This document shows, piece by piece, positions 46,306 through 55,795 of a stretch of 63,570 bases of DNA (position 1 is the first letter of the stretch; every line of letters begins with the position of its first letter). The notes below the pieces were generated by a model. It saw nothing but the letters and a program-made list of their open reading frames with translations, did no database searches and was not told the DNA's origin. Source of the DNA: Vibrio hepatarius (lineage in GTDB: Bacteria; Pseudomonadota; Gammaproteobacteria; Enterobacterales; Vibrionaceae); NCBI RefSeq assembly GCF_018860525.1, contig NZ_JAHKPM010000011.1, positions 1 through 63,570 of the forward strand, read 5' to 3'. The translations under genes were made by a program, and so were the position numbers.

Positions 46306-46573
46306 TCAATTGAAAGCCGCGCATTATGATTTCACCTTGGTAGCAATCGTCTCCAAGTGAAGAAAATTCAAATTGATAAATAGAGTGCCAATACCAGCTA
46401 CCATCAGGCATTTTAGTTTTATGCCCTTTCAAAGCGACAGTGAGCAGCTGTAACTCAAGCTGTTTGCACTTATTGGTTGCTATAGTTTTTGCCAATTCGG
46501 CTTGACGCCTCTGTTGCCAAAATACAAGTGCTATGAAGCACAAGGCTAAAATTGCCAAAAGATTGCCGATCAT
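46274..46573 (-). CDS. DUF3301 membrane-anchored protein
   Basis: This 99-aa protein has one N-terminal membrane helix (about 4-20), the segment FWQQRRQAELAK, and a C-terminal soluble part with DGSWYWHSIYQFEFSS, matching the DUF3301 family. Function unknown. It follows the DUF3549 gene by three bases on the same strand, so the two form an operon, and its end overlaps the convergent GNAT gene. Confidence 0.8.
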   Translation of the reverse strand: MIGNLLAILALCFIALVFWQQRRQAELAKTIATNKCKQLELQLLTVALKGHKTKMPDGSWYWHSIYQFEFSSLGDDCYQGEIIMRGFQLIKVQLPPHRM

Positions 46574-46576
46574 AGT

Positions 46577-47614
46577 CTAACCTTTTGTTGTTTGCTGGAG
46601 CTGAGTGAGTGCCTTTGCTAACTCCTGAGATGGTGTAGAGTGGAGTCGTGGCAGTAAAACCAATCTCAATTCAGGTAGCATGACGAGATCTGAAAATAAT
46701 TGGTTAAATAGAGACTGATTGCCAGTTTGTGCTAACCGGAGTAAAAAATTCTCAGCCAGATCTGGATTGGTCAGTAGGTGCCAATTTCGTCCTGCAATCC
46801 CAATTAGAATTTCTTGATGGCTTAGACGTGGCGATGCTAAAGCTCTTTCAATCACTGGATTTGAATACTCATGCTCTGCGCCAGAAAGTGCTCTAATTAA
46901 TGCACCAATCAGGAATATATCTGGGTTGTCATCAGCCATTTTTTCAAAAGTGAATTCTTGCAGTCGATCCGCGAGTTTGTCAGGTAAATGAGTATGCTCA
47001 AGTGCTCCCAAAAGTGCGTAAAGTGGTTCGTTTGGTAATTGCTTTATCGCTTTACGTAAATGGTTACTGTTTTGCTCTTTAGTCAAACGAGCACAGATAT
47101 CAGTTACACCTTGCAGCCCTATCGTTTGCCATTTATCCCAGCCTAACCCACCTGAAAAGTAGTGTTGTGCATGCTCGTAATACTGGCTACAAGGAAGAGA
47201 AAGTTGGGCTCGAATCTGGCTATGGAACACTGCCATTTTGTCTTCAGCAGGTTTAAACGTATACGGATTACTTGCTAATTTTTGTTGTTGTTCTGGCGTA
47301 ATATCATTATTAAGACGTGTTCCCATAGCTTCGATCACGTATTTGAGGAAGTTACCTACATCAGCTTGCTTTAGTAGTCCTCGTTCATCTAGCTCAAACT
47401 TTAAGAACCAAATCCAAGGCTGTTTGCTTTCATTCCAGTAACAAATAGCGAGATGAGCTTTGCGTTGCAATGGGTAAGGATAGGGCTGAAGGCCTTGCTC
47501 GACATTAGAAAAGATTTTATTTTCGATCCGACTTATACGACGGCCAAGGTCATAAACCTTATATTGGCAATCACTATTGATGAGAAGCTGGCTGAGAGTG
47601 TGAATGGTGTCCAT
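46577..47614 (-). CDS. DUF3549 family protein
   Basis: This 345-aa soluble protein matches the DUF3549 family, found in vibrios and relatives and of unknown function. It begins MDTIHTLSQLLINSDCQYKVYDLGRRISRI. The C-terminal half is helical and repeat-like (alternating LIGALIRALSG and EILIGIAGRNWHLLTNP blocks), suggesting a HEAT-like array. It heads a two-gene operon with the DUF3301 gene and is divergent from yqcC. Confidence 0.8.
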   Translation of the reverse strand: MDTIHTLSQLLINSDCQYKVYDLGRRISRIENKIFSNVEQGLQPYPYPLQRKAHLAICYWNESKQPWIWFLKFELDERGLLKQADVGNFLKYVIEAMGTRLNNDITPEQQQKLASNPYTFKPAEDKMAVFHSQIRAQLSLPCSQYYEHAQHYFSGGLGWDKWQTIGLQGVTDICARLTKEQNSNHLRKAIKQLPNEPLYALLGALEHTHLPDKLADRLQEFTFEKMADDNPDIFLIGALIRALSGAEHEYSNPVIERALASPRLSHQEILIGIAGRNWHLLTNPDLAENFLLRLAQTGNQSLFNQLFSDLVMLPELRLVLLPRLHSTPSQELAKALTQLQQTTKG

Positions 47615-47690
47615 CGCTGAATAGTCCTAACTTAATGTCCTATATAGATGGTATTCTTGGGCGTAATTTCAAGGTTAACACATAGGTTTT

Positions 47691-48005
47691 ATGGCAGATA
47701 AGCAACAATTAACGATACTTTTGCAGCAATTGACTCAGTTATTAAAAACGTTGCAATTATGGCAGGTGAATAGGCCTGGTGAGCACTTACTACAAAGTAC
47801 CCAGCCATTCGCTGTGGATACTTTAGAGCCTCAAGAGTGGTTACAGTGGATATTTATCCCTAAAATGGACGATTTAATCGCAGGACAAATGCCTATACCT
47901 AAAGGCTTTTGTCTAACACCATACTTTGAAGAGTGTTGGAAAGAGTATAATGGATATCATTGTTTAATTCGTTTAATTAATGCCATAGATGAGTCTTGTG
48001 TCTAA
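47691..48005 (+). CDS. yqcC: YqcC family protein
   Basis: This 104-aa protein matches the YqcC family (PFAVDTLEPQEWLQWIFIPKMDDLI near residues 42-66), a small helical protein of unknown function almost always next to truC. Its stop overlaps the truC start (TAATG), so the pair is translationally coupled. Confidence 0.88.
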   Translation: MADKQQLTILLQQLTQLLKTLQLWQVNRPGEHLLQSTQPFAVDTLEPQEWLQWIFIPKMDDLIAGQMPIPKGFCLTPYFEECWKEYNGYHCLIRLINAIDESCV

Positions 48006-48733
48006 TGTTAGAGATTATTTTTCATGACGAGTATTTTGTTGCCGTCAATAAACCTGCTGGAATGCTTGTGCACCGCAGCTGGCTTGATAAGCATGAAACT
48101 CAATTTGTTATGCAAACCTTGCGTGACCAAATTGGTCAGCATGTTTTTCCGCTTCACCGCTTGGATAGACCAACCTCAGGTGTACTGATGTTTGCTTTAT
48201 CTGGTGAGGTTGCTTCTCAGGTTATGCCAATGTTTGCAAATCATGAGATGAATAAAACTTACCATGCGATCGTACGTGGCTGGATAGAAGAGTCGGGCCG
48301 GTTAGATTATGACTTGAAAGTAGAACTCGACAAAATAGCAGATAAGCACTCGAGTAAAGAAAAAGAGGCGCAACAAGCGATTACCGATTATCGCCCGATA
48401 GCGCAAACCGAGCTCCCTTTTTCAACAGGTAAGTTTGCTACTACTAGATACTGTTTAATGGAGTTAAAACCACTAACAGGTCGCAAACACCAATTGAGGA
48501 GACATATGGCCCACCTTCGTCACCCCATAGTCGGTGATACCACTCATGGTGATGGTAAACATAACAAATTATTCAGACAGGTCTATGACTCTCAGCGATT
48601 ACTTTTGCATGCATCGAACATAGAGTTCATCCACCCATACACAACTGAAAAGGTATCGATCAGCGCAAAGTTAGACAAAACTTGGTTGAGAATATGCGAT
48701 GAATTTGGTTGGTTTATAGCAACCAATGAATAG
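48005..48733 (+). CDS. truC: tRNA pseudouridine(65) synthase TruC
   Basis: TruC makes pseudouridine at position 65 of certain tRNAs. It is an RluA-family enzyme without an S4 domain: YFVAVNKPAGMLVHRS near residue 9, catalytic Asp in HRLDRPTSGVLMFAL (about 52-66), and LTGRKHQLRRHMAHL near 160. I chose the ATG at 48005 (242 aa), coupled to the yqcC stop, rather than the frame beginning at 47996. Confidence 0.93.
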   Translation: MLEIIFHDEYFVAVNKPAGMLVHRSWLDKHETQFVMQTLRDQIGQHVFPLHRLDRPTSGVLMFALSGEVASQVMPMFANHEMNKTYHAIVRGWIEESGRLDYDLKVELDKIADKHSSKEKEAQQAITDYRPIAQTELPFSTGKFATTRYCLMELKPLTGRKHQLRRHMAHLRHPIVGDTTHGDGKHNKLFRQVYDSQRLLLHASNIEFIHPYTTEKVSISAKLDKTWLRICDEFGWFIATNE

Positions 48734-48738
48734 CTTGA

Positions 48739-48763
48739 TAAGCCCTCGATAGAGGGCTTTTGT
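48739..48763 (+). terminator. Terminator between truC and dxs
   Basis: AGCCCTC at 48741-48747 pairs with GAGGGCT around GATA, followed by TTTTGT. It can act on truC and, more weakly, on the convergent dxs transcript. Confidence 0.85.
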
Positions 48764-48777
48764 CGTAACTGGGTTTA

Positions 48778-50643
48778 CTATTTTTCAACATAAGCTTGAA
48801 TCGATTGCTCAATGCCTTGTGCATCTAATCCTAGCTCGGTGTGCAATTCTTGCTGAGTTCCTTGTGCAATAAACTTATCCGGCAAACCTAAATTCAGAAC
48901 AGGTTTTATCAGCTTTTCTTGCATCATAAATTCAACCACACCAGCGCCGGCGCCACCCGCGAGAGCATTTTCTTCTAGCGTCACTATAACATCATGTTCT
49001 TTGACCAATTTTTTGATAAGCGCTTTGTCTAAAGGTTTGACGAAACGCATATCGGCAAGTGTCGCATTGAGGTTGTCTGCTGCTTGCTGGGCGTTGCCTA
49101 GTAAGGAACCAAAGTTAAGAATGGCGACTTTCTCGCCCGTTCGGATTTCTCGGCCTTTGCCTATGTCTTGCGCGGTAAACTCTTTTTCAACGTCTATACC
49201 AGCACCAGATCCTCTAGGGTAGCGTACTGCACTTGGGCCCTGATGTTGATGGCCGGTATATAACATTTGACGGCATTCATTTTCATCACTTGGTGTCATG
49301 ATCACCATATTGGGTATACAGCGCATAAAGCTCAAGTCAAAAGCGCCTTGATGGGTTTGACCGTCAGCACCAACTAAGCCTGCTCTGTCAATGGCAAACA
49401 TAACCGGCAGATTCATAATAGCGACGTCATGGATGAGTTGATCGTAGCCACGTTGTAAGAATGTCGAGTATATAGCGACTATTGGATGGTTGCCGCTTAT
49501 CGCCATTCCGGCTGCAAGAGTCACGGCATGCTGCTCGGCGATCGCAACATCAAAATACTGCTCTGGGAACTCTTTAGAAAAGCGTACCATGCCTGAACCC
49601 TCTCGCATTGCGGGGGTAATCGCCATTAGCTTGGGATCTTGCGCAGCCATGTCACATAAAAAGTCGCCAAAAATGTTTGAGAAAGTGGGCTGGCTACCTT
49701 TAGTTTTAGGTAGGGAAGTATGTTTAGGATCAAACTTTGGAACCGCATGGTAGCCAATAGGATCTTTCTCTGCTTGTTCGTAACCTTTGCCTTTTTTGGT
49801 CATGATATGTAAGAACTGCGGCCCTTTAAGCTCTCGCATATTGGTTAACGTTTTAGCTAATTCGCAGACATCATGCCCATCGACAGGGCCGATATAGTTA
49901 AAACCAAGTTCTTCAAATAAGGTGCCAGGTACAACCATACCTTTAAGGTGCTCTTCCGTTCTGCGGACAAGCTCTTTGATTGGTGGTAACCCTGAGAGTA
50001 CCTTTTTCCCACCTTCTCGGATCGAGGTATACAAGCTACCAGATAGCAATTGGGCTAAATGGTTATTGAGTGCGCCGACATTTTCTGAGATTGACATCTC
50101 ATTATCGTTGAGTATCACCAGCATGTCTGAGTGTACATCCCCAGCGTGGTTCATTGCTTCAAAGGCCATACCCGCAGTGATGGCTCCATCACCAATAACA
50201 CTCACTACTTTGCGATTTTTTTGTTCTTTTTCCGCGCAAATTGCCATACCCAGTGCAGCACTGATGGAAGTCGAAGAGTGGCCTACTGATAGAGTGTCAT
50301 ACTCGCTTTCATCGCGCCATGGAAAGGGATGTAAGCCGTCTTTTTGACGTATGCTGGGCATTTTGTCTCTGCGGCCAGTAAGAATTTTATGTGGGTAAGC
50401 TTGGTGCCCAACATCCCAGACAAGTTGGTCAAATGGGGTGTTATAGACATAATGAAGTGCCACGGTCAATTCTACGGTGCCAAGCCCTGAAGCAAGGTGG
50501 CCGCTTGATTGGCTAACAGAGTTAAGTAAATAGGTGCGTAATTCGTCACATAGTGTAGGTAGCGCTTCTTTAGGAAGGCTACGCAATTCATCCGGTGTAT
50601 TGGCCAATGCCAGTGTTGGATATTTGGAAATATCAAGAGTCAT
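48778..50643 (-). CDS. dxs: 1-deoxy-D-xylulose-5-phosphate synthase Dxs
   Basis: Dxs makes the first intermediate of the MEP isoprenoid pathway from pyruvate and glyceraldehyde-3-phosphate, using thiamine diphosphate. The 621-aa protein shows [20 protein letters not shown] near residue 46, [17 protein letters not shown] near 76, the ThDP/Mg motif [15 protein letters not shown] (about 151-165) ending in the NDN region, and [15 protein letters not shown] near 425. It is the last gene of xseB-ispA-dxs, as in E. coli. Confidence 0.97.
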   Translation of the reverse strand: MTLDISKYPTLALANTPDELRSLPKEALPTLCDELRTYLLNSVSQSSGHLASGLGTVELTVALHYVYNTPFDQLVWDVGHQAYPHKILTGRRDKMPSIRQKDGLHPFPWRDESEYDTLSVGHSSTSISAALGMAICAEKEQKNRKVVSVIGDGAITAGMAFEAMNHAGDVHSDMLVILNDNEMSISENVGALNNHLAQLLSGSLYTSIREGGKKVLSGLPPIKELVRRTEEHLKGMVVPGTLFEELGFNYIGPVDGHDVCELAKTLTNMRELKGPQFLHIMTKKGKGYEQAEKDPIGYHAVPKFDPKHTSLPKTKGSQPTFSNIFGDFLCDMAAQDPKLMAITPAMREGSGMVRFSKEFPEQYFDVAIAEQHAVTLAAGMAISGNHPIVAIYSTFLQRGYDQLIHDVAIMNLPVMFAIDRAGLVGADGQTHQGAFDLSFMRCIPNMVIMTPSDENECRQMLYTGHQHQGPSAVRYPRGSGAGIDVEKEFTAQDIGKGREIRTGEKVAILNFGSLLGNAQQAADNLNATLADMRFVKPLDKALIKKLVKEHDVIVTLEENALAGGAGAGVVEFMMQEKLIKPVLNLGLPDKFIAQGTQQELHTELGLDAQGIEQSIQAYVEK

Positions 50644-50661
50644 ATATAGGGCGCTTATCGT

Positions 50662-51546
50662 TTAGTTCTTGCGCTCGATGACATATCGGGCGAACTCTTC
50701 GAGTAATACTGTATTGTAGGGTATTGTTTCTAATGCTTGAAGGGCTTCTGTCAAAAGAGTGTGAGCTTTATTAACTGCACCGTCCAAACCGAGTAAAGCA
50801 GGATAGGTGCTTTTTTCTAAAGCTTGATCTGAGCCTTGAGGCTTACCGAGAGTTTGGGTATCACTGATGATGTCCAAAATATCGTCTTGAACTTGAAACG
50901 CTAGGCCAATGGCATCGGCATACTTGTCTAACTGAGGTAAAATATCATTGCCTTTGCTACCAGCAGCGAGAGCTCCCAATCTAATTGCACATTTTAGTAA
51001 TGCACCAGTCTTATTGCGATGAATGGTTTCTAGTTCTTCTAATGATACATGTCGACCTTCGGCCGCTAAGTCTAAAGCTTGTCCTAAGCACATGCCATTA
51101 GCTCCAGAGGCTTGTGCGAGTACCTTGACCATTTTGATGCGGTTATGTTCAGCGTTAGAGCTCAATTTACCGTCGCAAAGAATCGTAAATGCCATCGTTT
51201 GCAGCGCATCTCCGGTTAAAATGGCGGTAGACTCATCAAACTTAATGTGACAGGTTGGTTGCCCACGTCGTAACTCATCGTTGTCCATTGCCGGTAAATC
51301 ATCATGAATAAGTGAGTATGCGTGTATACATTCAACAGCGCAGGCTGGAGTGTCGAGCTCTTCAAGCTGACATCCAAGCATCTGCCCAGTAATATAAACT
51401 AAAAAGGGGCGAACCCGCTTGCCACCCAAAAGCAAACCATAGTGCATTGCTTCAATCAGATTTTGTTCAGGGTTCGGCAATTGGCTTAACCAATATTCTA
51501 GCTGCTGATTGTTTCTTTTTTGTAGAGAGGTTAACGCCTCATGCAT
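50662..51546 (-). CDS. ispA: Farnesyl diphosphate synthase IspA
   Basis: IspA condenses IPP with DMAPP and GPP to farnesyl diphosphate. The two Asp-rich motifs are visible: DDLPAMDND (about residues 84-92) and DDILD near 223, with GGKRVRP near 45. I chose ATG 51546 (294 aa), close to the E. coli length. The frame continuing to 51654 would overlap xseB by 86 bases and adds a His/Ser-rich stretch unlike the family. Confidence 0.94.
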   Translation of the reverse strand: MHEALTSLQKRNNQQLEYWLSQLPNPEQNLIEAMHYGLLLGGKRVRPFLVYITGQMLGCQLEELDTPACAVECIHAYSLIHDDLPAMDNDELRRGQPTCHIKFDESTAILTGDALQTMAFTILCDGKLSSNAEHNRIKMVKVLAQASGANGMCLGQALDLAAEGRHVSLEELETIHRNKTGALLKCAIRLGALAAGSKGNDILPQLDKYADAIGLAFQVQDDILDIISDTQTLGKPQGSDQALEKSTYPALLGLDGAVNKAHTLLTEALQALETIPYNTVLLEEFARYVIERKN

Positions 51547-51568
51547 AAGAGCAACTCTTTTGTGGTGA

Positions 51569-51814
51569 TTATTCTGGCTGTGATGTTGTGAACTCTGTAA
51601 GAGGAGCATTATCGTCATTGTTAAGCAAGATGCTGACTCTTTGCTCAGCGTCATTTAACTTGGTTTGTCCTTCACGAGCAAGCGTTATTCCACGTTCAAA
51701 TTTTTTAAGAGCATCTTCAAGGGCCAAATCGCCTTTTTCGAGGTGCTCAACAATCGAATCAAGTTCTTCAATAGTGGCTTCAAAGGACATGTTTCCGGGT
51801 TTCTTGCTCGCCAT
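51569..51814 (-). CDS. xseB: Exodeoxyribonuclease VII small subunit XseB
   Basis: XseB is the small subunit of exonuclease VII, which degrades single-stranded DNA. The 81-aa helical protein contains the family signature FEATIEELDSIVEHLEKGDLALEDALKKFERG (within residues 11-42). It is the first gene of xseB-ispA-dxs and divergent from pomA. Confidence 0.95.
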   Translation of the reverse strand: MASKKPGNMSFEATIEELDSIVEHLEKGDLALEDALKKFERGITLAREGQTKLNDAEQRVSILLNNDDNAPLTEFTTSQPE

Positions 51815-52011
51815 AACATTATCTACATTTTGAAAGATGCACGAAACTTACCTTAGCAGGTAAAAATGGTCAAATTTAACCGAGGAAAATTGATCGAAAA
51901 AGCGAGTATGGGCGACTATATTGTGCTGAAACGATCGCATCATGGGTTGAGGCTGGTTTACTATGTTACGATAAGATCTATAGTTGTGTGAGAGTAATAC
52001 CAATAAAAGAC

Positions 52012-52037
52012 TAAAGATCTGAAGGTGTTGCCGATAT
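52012..52037 (+). promoter_or_regulatory. Candidate sigma-28 (FliA) promoter of pomAB
   Basis: TAAAG at 52012-52016 and GCCGATAT at 52030-52037 resemble the flagellar sigma-28 elements TAAA and GCCGATAA (seven of eight in the -10), with 14 bases between TAAA and GCCG instead of 15. It lies 42 bases upstream of the pomA GTG. Late-class flagellar control of motor genes is usual; this site has not been tested. Confidence 0.65.
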
Positions 52038-52078
52038 AATTTACCAGGGACTTGTAAAGATAGCATGAGGAGTGCTTT

Positions 52079-52843
52079 GTGGATTTAGCAACGCTGATAG
52101 GGCTCATTGGAGGCTTTGCTTTTGTCATCATGGCGATGATTTTAGGCGGAAGCATCATGATGTTTGTTGATGTCATCTCAGTTCTGATTGTTGTGGGTGG
52201 TTCTACCTTCGTTGTGCTGATGAAGTACACTATGGGGCAGTTTTTTGGTGCGGCTAAAATTGCAGGTAAAGCTTTCATGTTTAAGGTTGATGAACCTGAA
52301 GATTTGATTGCGAAGGTTGTTGAAATGGCAGATGCGGCACGTAAGGGTGGTTTTCTGGCACTAGAAGAAATGGAAATTACCAACAACTTTATGCAAAAAG
52401 GCATAGACCTTCTCGTTGATGGTCATGATGCGGACGTGGTGCGTGCTGCTTTGCAAAAAGATATTGTACTGACCGACGAGCGCCATGAGTTTGGCACCAG
52501 TGTATTTCGTGCATTTGGTGATGTAGCGCCAGCAATGGGCATGATAGGTACTTTGGTGGGATTGGTTGCCATGCTATCAAACATGGATGACCCTAAATCG
52601 ATAGGTCCCGCGATGGCCGTTGCACTTCTTACCACACTCTATGGGGCGATACTTTCCAACATGGTGTTCTTCCCTATTGCCGATAAATTATCACTACGTC
52701 GAGAGCAAGAAAAGTTAAATCGTCGTTTGATCATGGATGGTGTACTTGCTATTCAAGATGGGCAAAATCCACGAGTTATAGATGGCTATCTGAAAAATTA
52801 TCTTAATGAAGGTAAGCGCGTCCTTGATGTAGATGCTGAGTAA
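52079..52843 (+). CDS. pomA: PomA, sodium-driven flagellar stator subunit
   Basis: PomA forms, with PomB, the Na+-conducting stator of the polar flagellar motor. The 254-aa MotA-family protein has TM1-2 (about 1-50, with MMFVDVISVLIVVGG), a cytoplasmic domain (about 60-145) with the charged residues that touch FliG (RKGGFLALEE), and TM3-4 (about 148-210, PAMGMIGTLVGLV and AVALLTTLYGAIL). The start is a GTG after AGGAG-type sequence. pomB follows 11 bases downstream. Confidence 0.96.
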   Translation: MDLATLIGLIGGFAFVIMAMILGGSIMMFVDVISVLIVVGGSTFVVLMKYTMGQFFGAAKIAGKAFMFKVDEPEDLIAKVVEMADAARKGGFLALEEMEITNNFMQKGIDLLVDGHDADVVRAALQKDIVLTDERHEFGTSVFRAFGDVAPAMGMIGTLVGLVAMLSNMDDPKSIGPAMAVALLTTLYGAILSNMVFFPIADKLSLRREQEKLNRRLIMDGVLAIQDGQNPRVIDGYLKNYLNEGKRVLDVDAE

Positions 52844-52854
52844 AGGAAGTCGTT

Positions 52855-53805
52855 ATGGAAGAAGAAGAGTGCAAATGCCCCCCTCCAGGATTACCGCTTT
52901 GGATGGGAACGTTTGCAGACTTGATGTCATTACTTATGTGCTTCTTCGTACTTTTGTTGTCCTTTTCAGAAATGGACGTATTGAAGTTTAAGCAGATAGC
53001 GGGTTCGATGAAATTTGCCTTCGGTGTGCAAAACCGACTTGAAGTGAAAGATATTCCTAAAGGTACCAGCATTATTGCACAAGAGTTTCGTCCTGGGCGT
53101 CCTGAGCCGACTCCTATTGATGTCATCATGCAGCAGACAATAGACATTACCCAGCAAACTCTAGAGTTTCAAGAAGGAGAGTCAGACAGAGCTGGGGGGA
53201 CTCAGAAAGATGAGGGCAAACAGACGGGTGGCAAATCACCGGATACGTCTACCCAAGAGAGCCAGAATGCTGAATCGGAAAGCCAGCAGCAACAATCTGC
53301 CGAGATGTCGCAGGAACTGGAAACTCTGATGGAGAGCATAAAGAAAGCTTTGGAGCGTGAAATTGATGAAGGCGCGATAGAGATAGACAACCTTGGCCAA
53401 CAGATTGATATTCGAATTAGAGAAAAAGGTGCTTTCCCTCAAGGTTCTGCTTTCCTTCAACCTAAATTTCGTCCCTTGGTACGTCAGATAGCCGATTTAG
53501 TTAAAGATGTTCCGGGTATTATACGGGTTTCTGGCCATACAGATAATCAGCCTCTAGATTCTGAACTTTATCGTTCAAATTGGGATCTCTCGGCTCAAAG
53601 GGCGGTATCAGTTGCTCAAGAGATGGACAAGGTACGCGGCTTTTCTCATCAACGTCTACAAGTACGCGGTATGGCTGATACTAAACCACTAGGGCCGAAT
53701 GACACAGAAGCTCAACGTTCACGCAATCGCCGTGTCGAAATAAGCATCATGCAAGGAGAGCCTGTTTACAGTGATGAGGTGCCTTCTCTGCCTGGCTCTA
53801 ACTAA
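52855..53805 (+). CDS. pomB: PomB, sodium-driven flagellar stator subunit with OmpA-like domain
   Basis: PomB anchors the stator to peptidoglycan and carries the Na+-binding Asp. The single membrane helix TFADLMSLLMCFFVLLLS (about 19-36) contains Asp22, equivalent to the essential Asp24 of V. alginolyticus PomB. A Gln/Ser/Glu-rich linker (about 110-150) and an OmpA-like peptidoglycan-binding domain follow (VSGHTDNQPLD near 224, RSNWDLSAQRAVSV near 240, RRVEI near 292). The 316 aa is normal. Confidence 0.96.
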   Translation: MEEEECKCPPPGLPLWMGTFADLMSLLMCFFVLLLSFSEMDVLKFKQIAGSMKFAFGVQNRLEVKDIPKGTSIIAQEFRPGRPEPTPIDVIMQQTIDITQQTLEFQEGESDRAGGTQKDEGKQTGGKSPDTSTQESQNAESESQQQQSAEMSQELETLMESIKKALEREIDEGAIEIDNLGQQIDIRIREKGAFPQGSAFLQPKFRPLVRQIADLVKDVPGIIRVSGHTDNQPLDSELYRSNWDLSAQRAVSVAQEMDKVRGFSHQRLQVRGMADTKPLGPNDTEAQRSRNRRVEISIMQGEPVYSDEVPSLPGSN

Positions 53806-53813
53806 AATGGAAT

Positions 53814-53838
53814 GGCGAGCTAAAGGCTCGCCTTTTTT
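53814..53838 (+). terminator. pomAB terminator
   Basis: GGCGAGC at 53814-53820 pairs with GCTCGCC at 53826-53832, followed by six T. Confidence 0.93.
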
Positions 53839-53952
53839 ATGGTCTTCAGTTCATGTATAATCTTGCGCCCTTGGAGTGCAGAGTTCGTAGAAAATTATGG
53901 AGCGACCTGAAAACACTCCAATTTGCGAAACTGTTGAGTTGTGAAGTGAACT

Positions 53953-55401
53953 ATGAAATTTATCGTCAAGCCCCATCCTGAAATTTTTGTCAAAAGTGAA
54001 TCGGTGCGTAAGCGCTTCACAAAGATCCTTGAGTGTAATATTCGCAATATTATTAAGAGTCGCACTGAATCTGTCGCGGTATTGAATCGCCGTGATCATA
54101 TTGAAGTGACAGCAGAGTCAGATCGTTTTTATAACGAAACTGTTGAAGTTTTGACTCATACACCAGGTATCCACCATGTTCTAGAAGTTAAACAATCTGA
54201 TTTTAGTGATTTGCATAACATCTTTGAGCAGGTGTTAGAAATGAATCGTTCAAATATTGAAGGTAAAACTTTCGTGGTACGTGCTAAGCGTCGAGGTAAG
54301 CATGATTTTACGTCGATTGAGCTAGAGCGTTATGTTGGTGGTGGGCTGAATCAGGCGGTTGAAAGTGCGAGTGTTAAACTTCGTAACCCCGATGTTACGA
54401 TAAAAGTTGAGGTCTCTGGAGATAAGCTGAATCAGGTGATTACTCGCTATAAAGGTTTGGGTGGCTTTCCTTTAGGAACACAAGAAGATGTATTGAGCCT
54501 AATTTCTGGTGGGTTTGACTCTGGCGTGTCGAGTTATCTTCATATTAAGCGTGGCTCTAAGGTTCATTATTGCTTTTTTAATTTGGGCGGACCTGCACAT
54601 GAGATTGGGGTCAAGCAAGTCTCACATTACTTATGGAATAAATACGGCTCCTCAGCCAAGGTGCGTTTTATTTCTGTAGATTTTGAGCCTGTTGTAGCTG
54701 AAATCTTAGAGAAGGTTGATGACGGGCAAATGGGGGTTATCCTCAAACGCATGTTCATGCGTGCTGCAAGCATGATAGCTGAAAAGTTTGATATTCAAGC
54801 GTTAGTAACAGGTGAGGCTCTTGGTCAAGTATCCAGCCAAACACTGACCAATCTTCGTCATATAGACACTGTGACTGATACCCTCATTTTGCGTCCACTG
54901 ATCAATTGGGATAAAGAAGATATTATTGATCTTGCTCGTAATATCGGTACTGAAGATTTTGCTAAAACAATGCCAGAATATTGTGGGGTTATTTCTAAGA
55001 AACCGACAGTTAAAGCTATAAAAGCCAAGTTGGAAGCAGAAGAAGAAAAATTTGATTTTGATATTTTAAATTCAGTCATACGTGATGCTCGCCAGATGGA
55101 TATTCGTGATATAGCGAAAGAAACTTTAGCGGCGGCACCTGAGGTAGAGCTAGTTCAGGCTGTGGAGCAACATGCTACAGTCGTTGATATTCGTAGTCCT
55201 GAAGAAGAAGAGAATAGTCCACTGGAGATCGAAGGGGTAGAGGTGTTGCATTTGCCATTCTATAAGCTGAGCACTCAGTTTGGAGATATGGATCAAAGCA
55301 AAACATATTTACTCTACTGTGATCGCGGCGTTATGAGTCGATTACAAGCCCTGTATCTTCAAGAGCAAGGCTTTACCAATGTTAAGGTATATCGCCCTTA
55401 A
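53953..55401 (+). CDS. thiI: tRNA 4-thiouridine synthase ThiI with rhodanese domain
   Basis: ThiI makes 4-thiouridine at tRNA position 8 and supplies sulfur for the thiazole of thiamine. An N-terminal ferredoxin-like/THUMP region (about 1-165) precedes the PP-loop ATPase with [12 protein letters not shown] near residue 184 and the C-terminal rhodanese domain (about 385-482), whose catalytic Cys456 lies in YCDRGVMS. The 482-aa length equals that of E. coli ThiI. It is monocistronic, ending just before GcvB. Confidence 0.96.
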   Translation: MKFIVKPHPEIFVKSESVRKRFTKILECNIRNIIKSRTESVAVLNRRDHIEVTAESDRFYNETVEVLTHTPGIHHVLEVKQSDFSDLHNIFEQVLEMNRSNIEGKTFVVRAKRRGKHDFTSIELERYVGGGLNQAVESASVKLRNPDVTIKVEVSGDKLNQVITRYKGLGGFPLGTQEDVLSLISGGFDSGVSSYLHIKRGSKVHYCFFNLGGPAHEIGVKQVSHYLWNKYGSSAKVRFISVDFEPVVAEILEKVDDGQMGVILKRMFMRAASMIAEKFDIQALVTGEALGQVSSQTLTNLRHIDTVTDTLILRPLINWDKEDIIDLARNIGTEDFAKTMPEYCGVISKKPTVKAIKAKLEAEEEKFDFDILNSVIRDARQMDIRDIAKETLAAAPEVELVQAVEQHATVVDIRSPEEEENSPLEIEGVEVLHLPFYKLSTQFGDMDQSKTYLLYCDRGVMSRLQALYLQEQGFTNVKVYRP

Positions 55402-55498
55402 TTTCTTGCTCAAAGCACTGATGGTTAATCGCATTAGTGCTTTTACTTAGCCCTTCATACACTTTCTTGGCTGATTATTATTTTCTCGGCGACCAGAT

Positions 55499-55738
55499 AA
55501 AAAAACACCGCCTTATGGCGGTGTTAAACAATTTGACAGACAGGTCAAAAATAAATACAGGAAGTATATGTTTCGACTCTAGTCAGAGAGGCGAAACTTG
55601 GTAGAAATCTACCTAACTCGAAATACGAGTCTGCAAACACAACATCGCAACAATATGCCAATTCATTCCAGAGAGGAATAAAGCCGTTCTAGCTCTTGCT
55701 GCACGGAGAAATATAGAATTTCTCTGGCCGTGAGGCAA
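55499..55738 (-). ncRNA. gcvB: GcvB small regulatory RNA
   Basis: On the minus strand the region contains the G/U-rich seed GTTGCGATGTTGTGTTTGC (complement of 55640-55622 approximately), nearly identical to R1 of enteric GcvB. Downstream come the conserved ACTTCCTGTA and CCTGTCTGTC segments. It ends in the terminator AACACCGCC-TTAT-GGCGGTGTT (55504-55525, minus-strand T-run at its left end). A 5' hairpin (GAGAAAT/ATTTCTC) and a TATAAA-type -10 near 55750 suggest a start near 55738. It lies divergent from gcvA, exactly as in enterics. GcvB represses many amino-acid and peptide transporter mRNAs with Hfq. The 5' end is approximate. Confidence 0.9.
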
Positions 55739-55795
55739 TGGACATTTTATAATGTTTCAGATTAAAAAAACTAATCCTACCCGGAGACGACTATC

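Noticed and set aside
49922..50347. 141-aa open frame on the plus strand
   Set aside because: It is antisense to dxs, with a Ser/Pro-rich shadow composition and no recognisable domain.
51547..51654. N-terminal extension of ispA
   Set aside because: It overlaps xseB and encodes a low-complexity His/Ser stretch not found in farnesyl diphosphate synthases.
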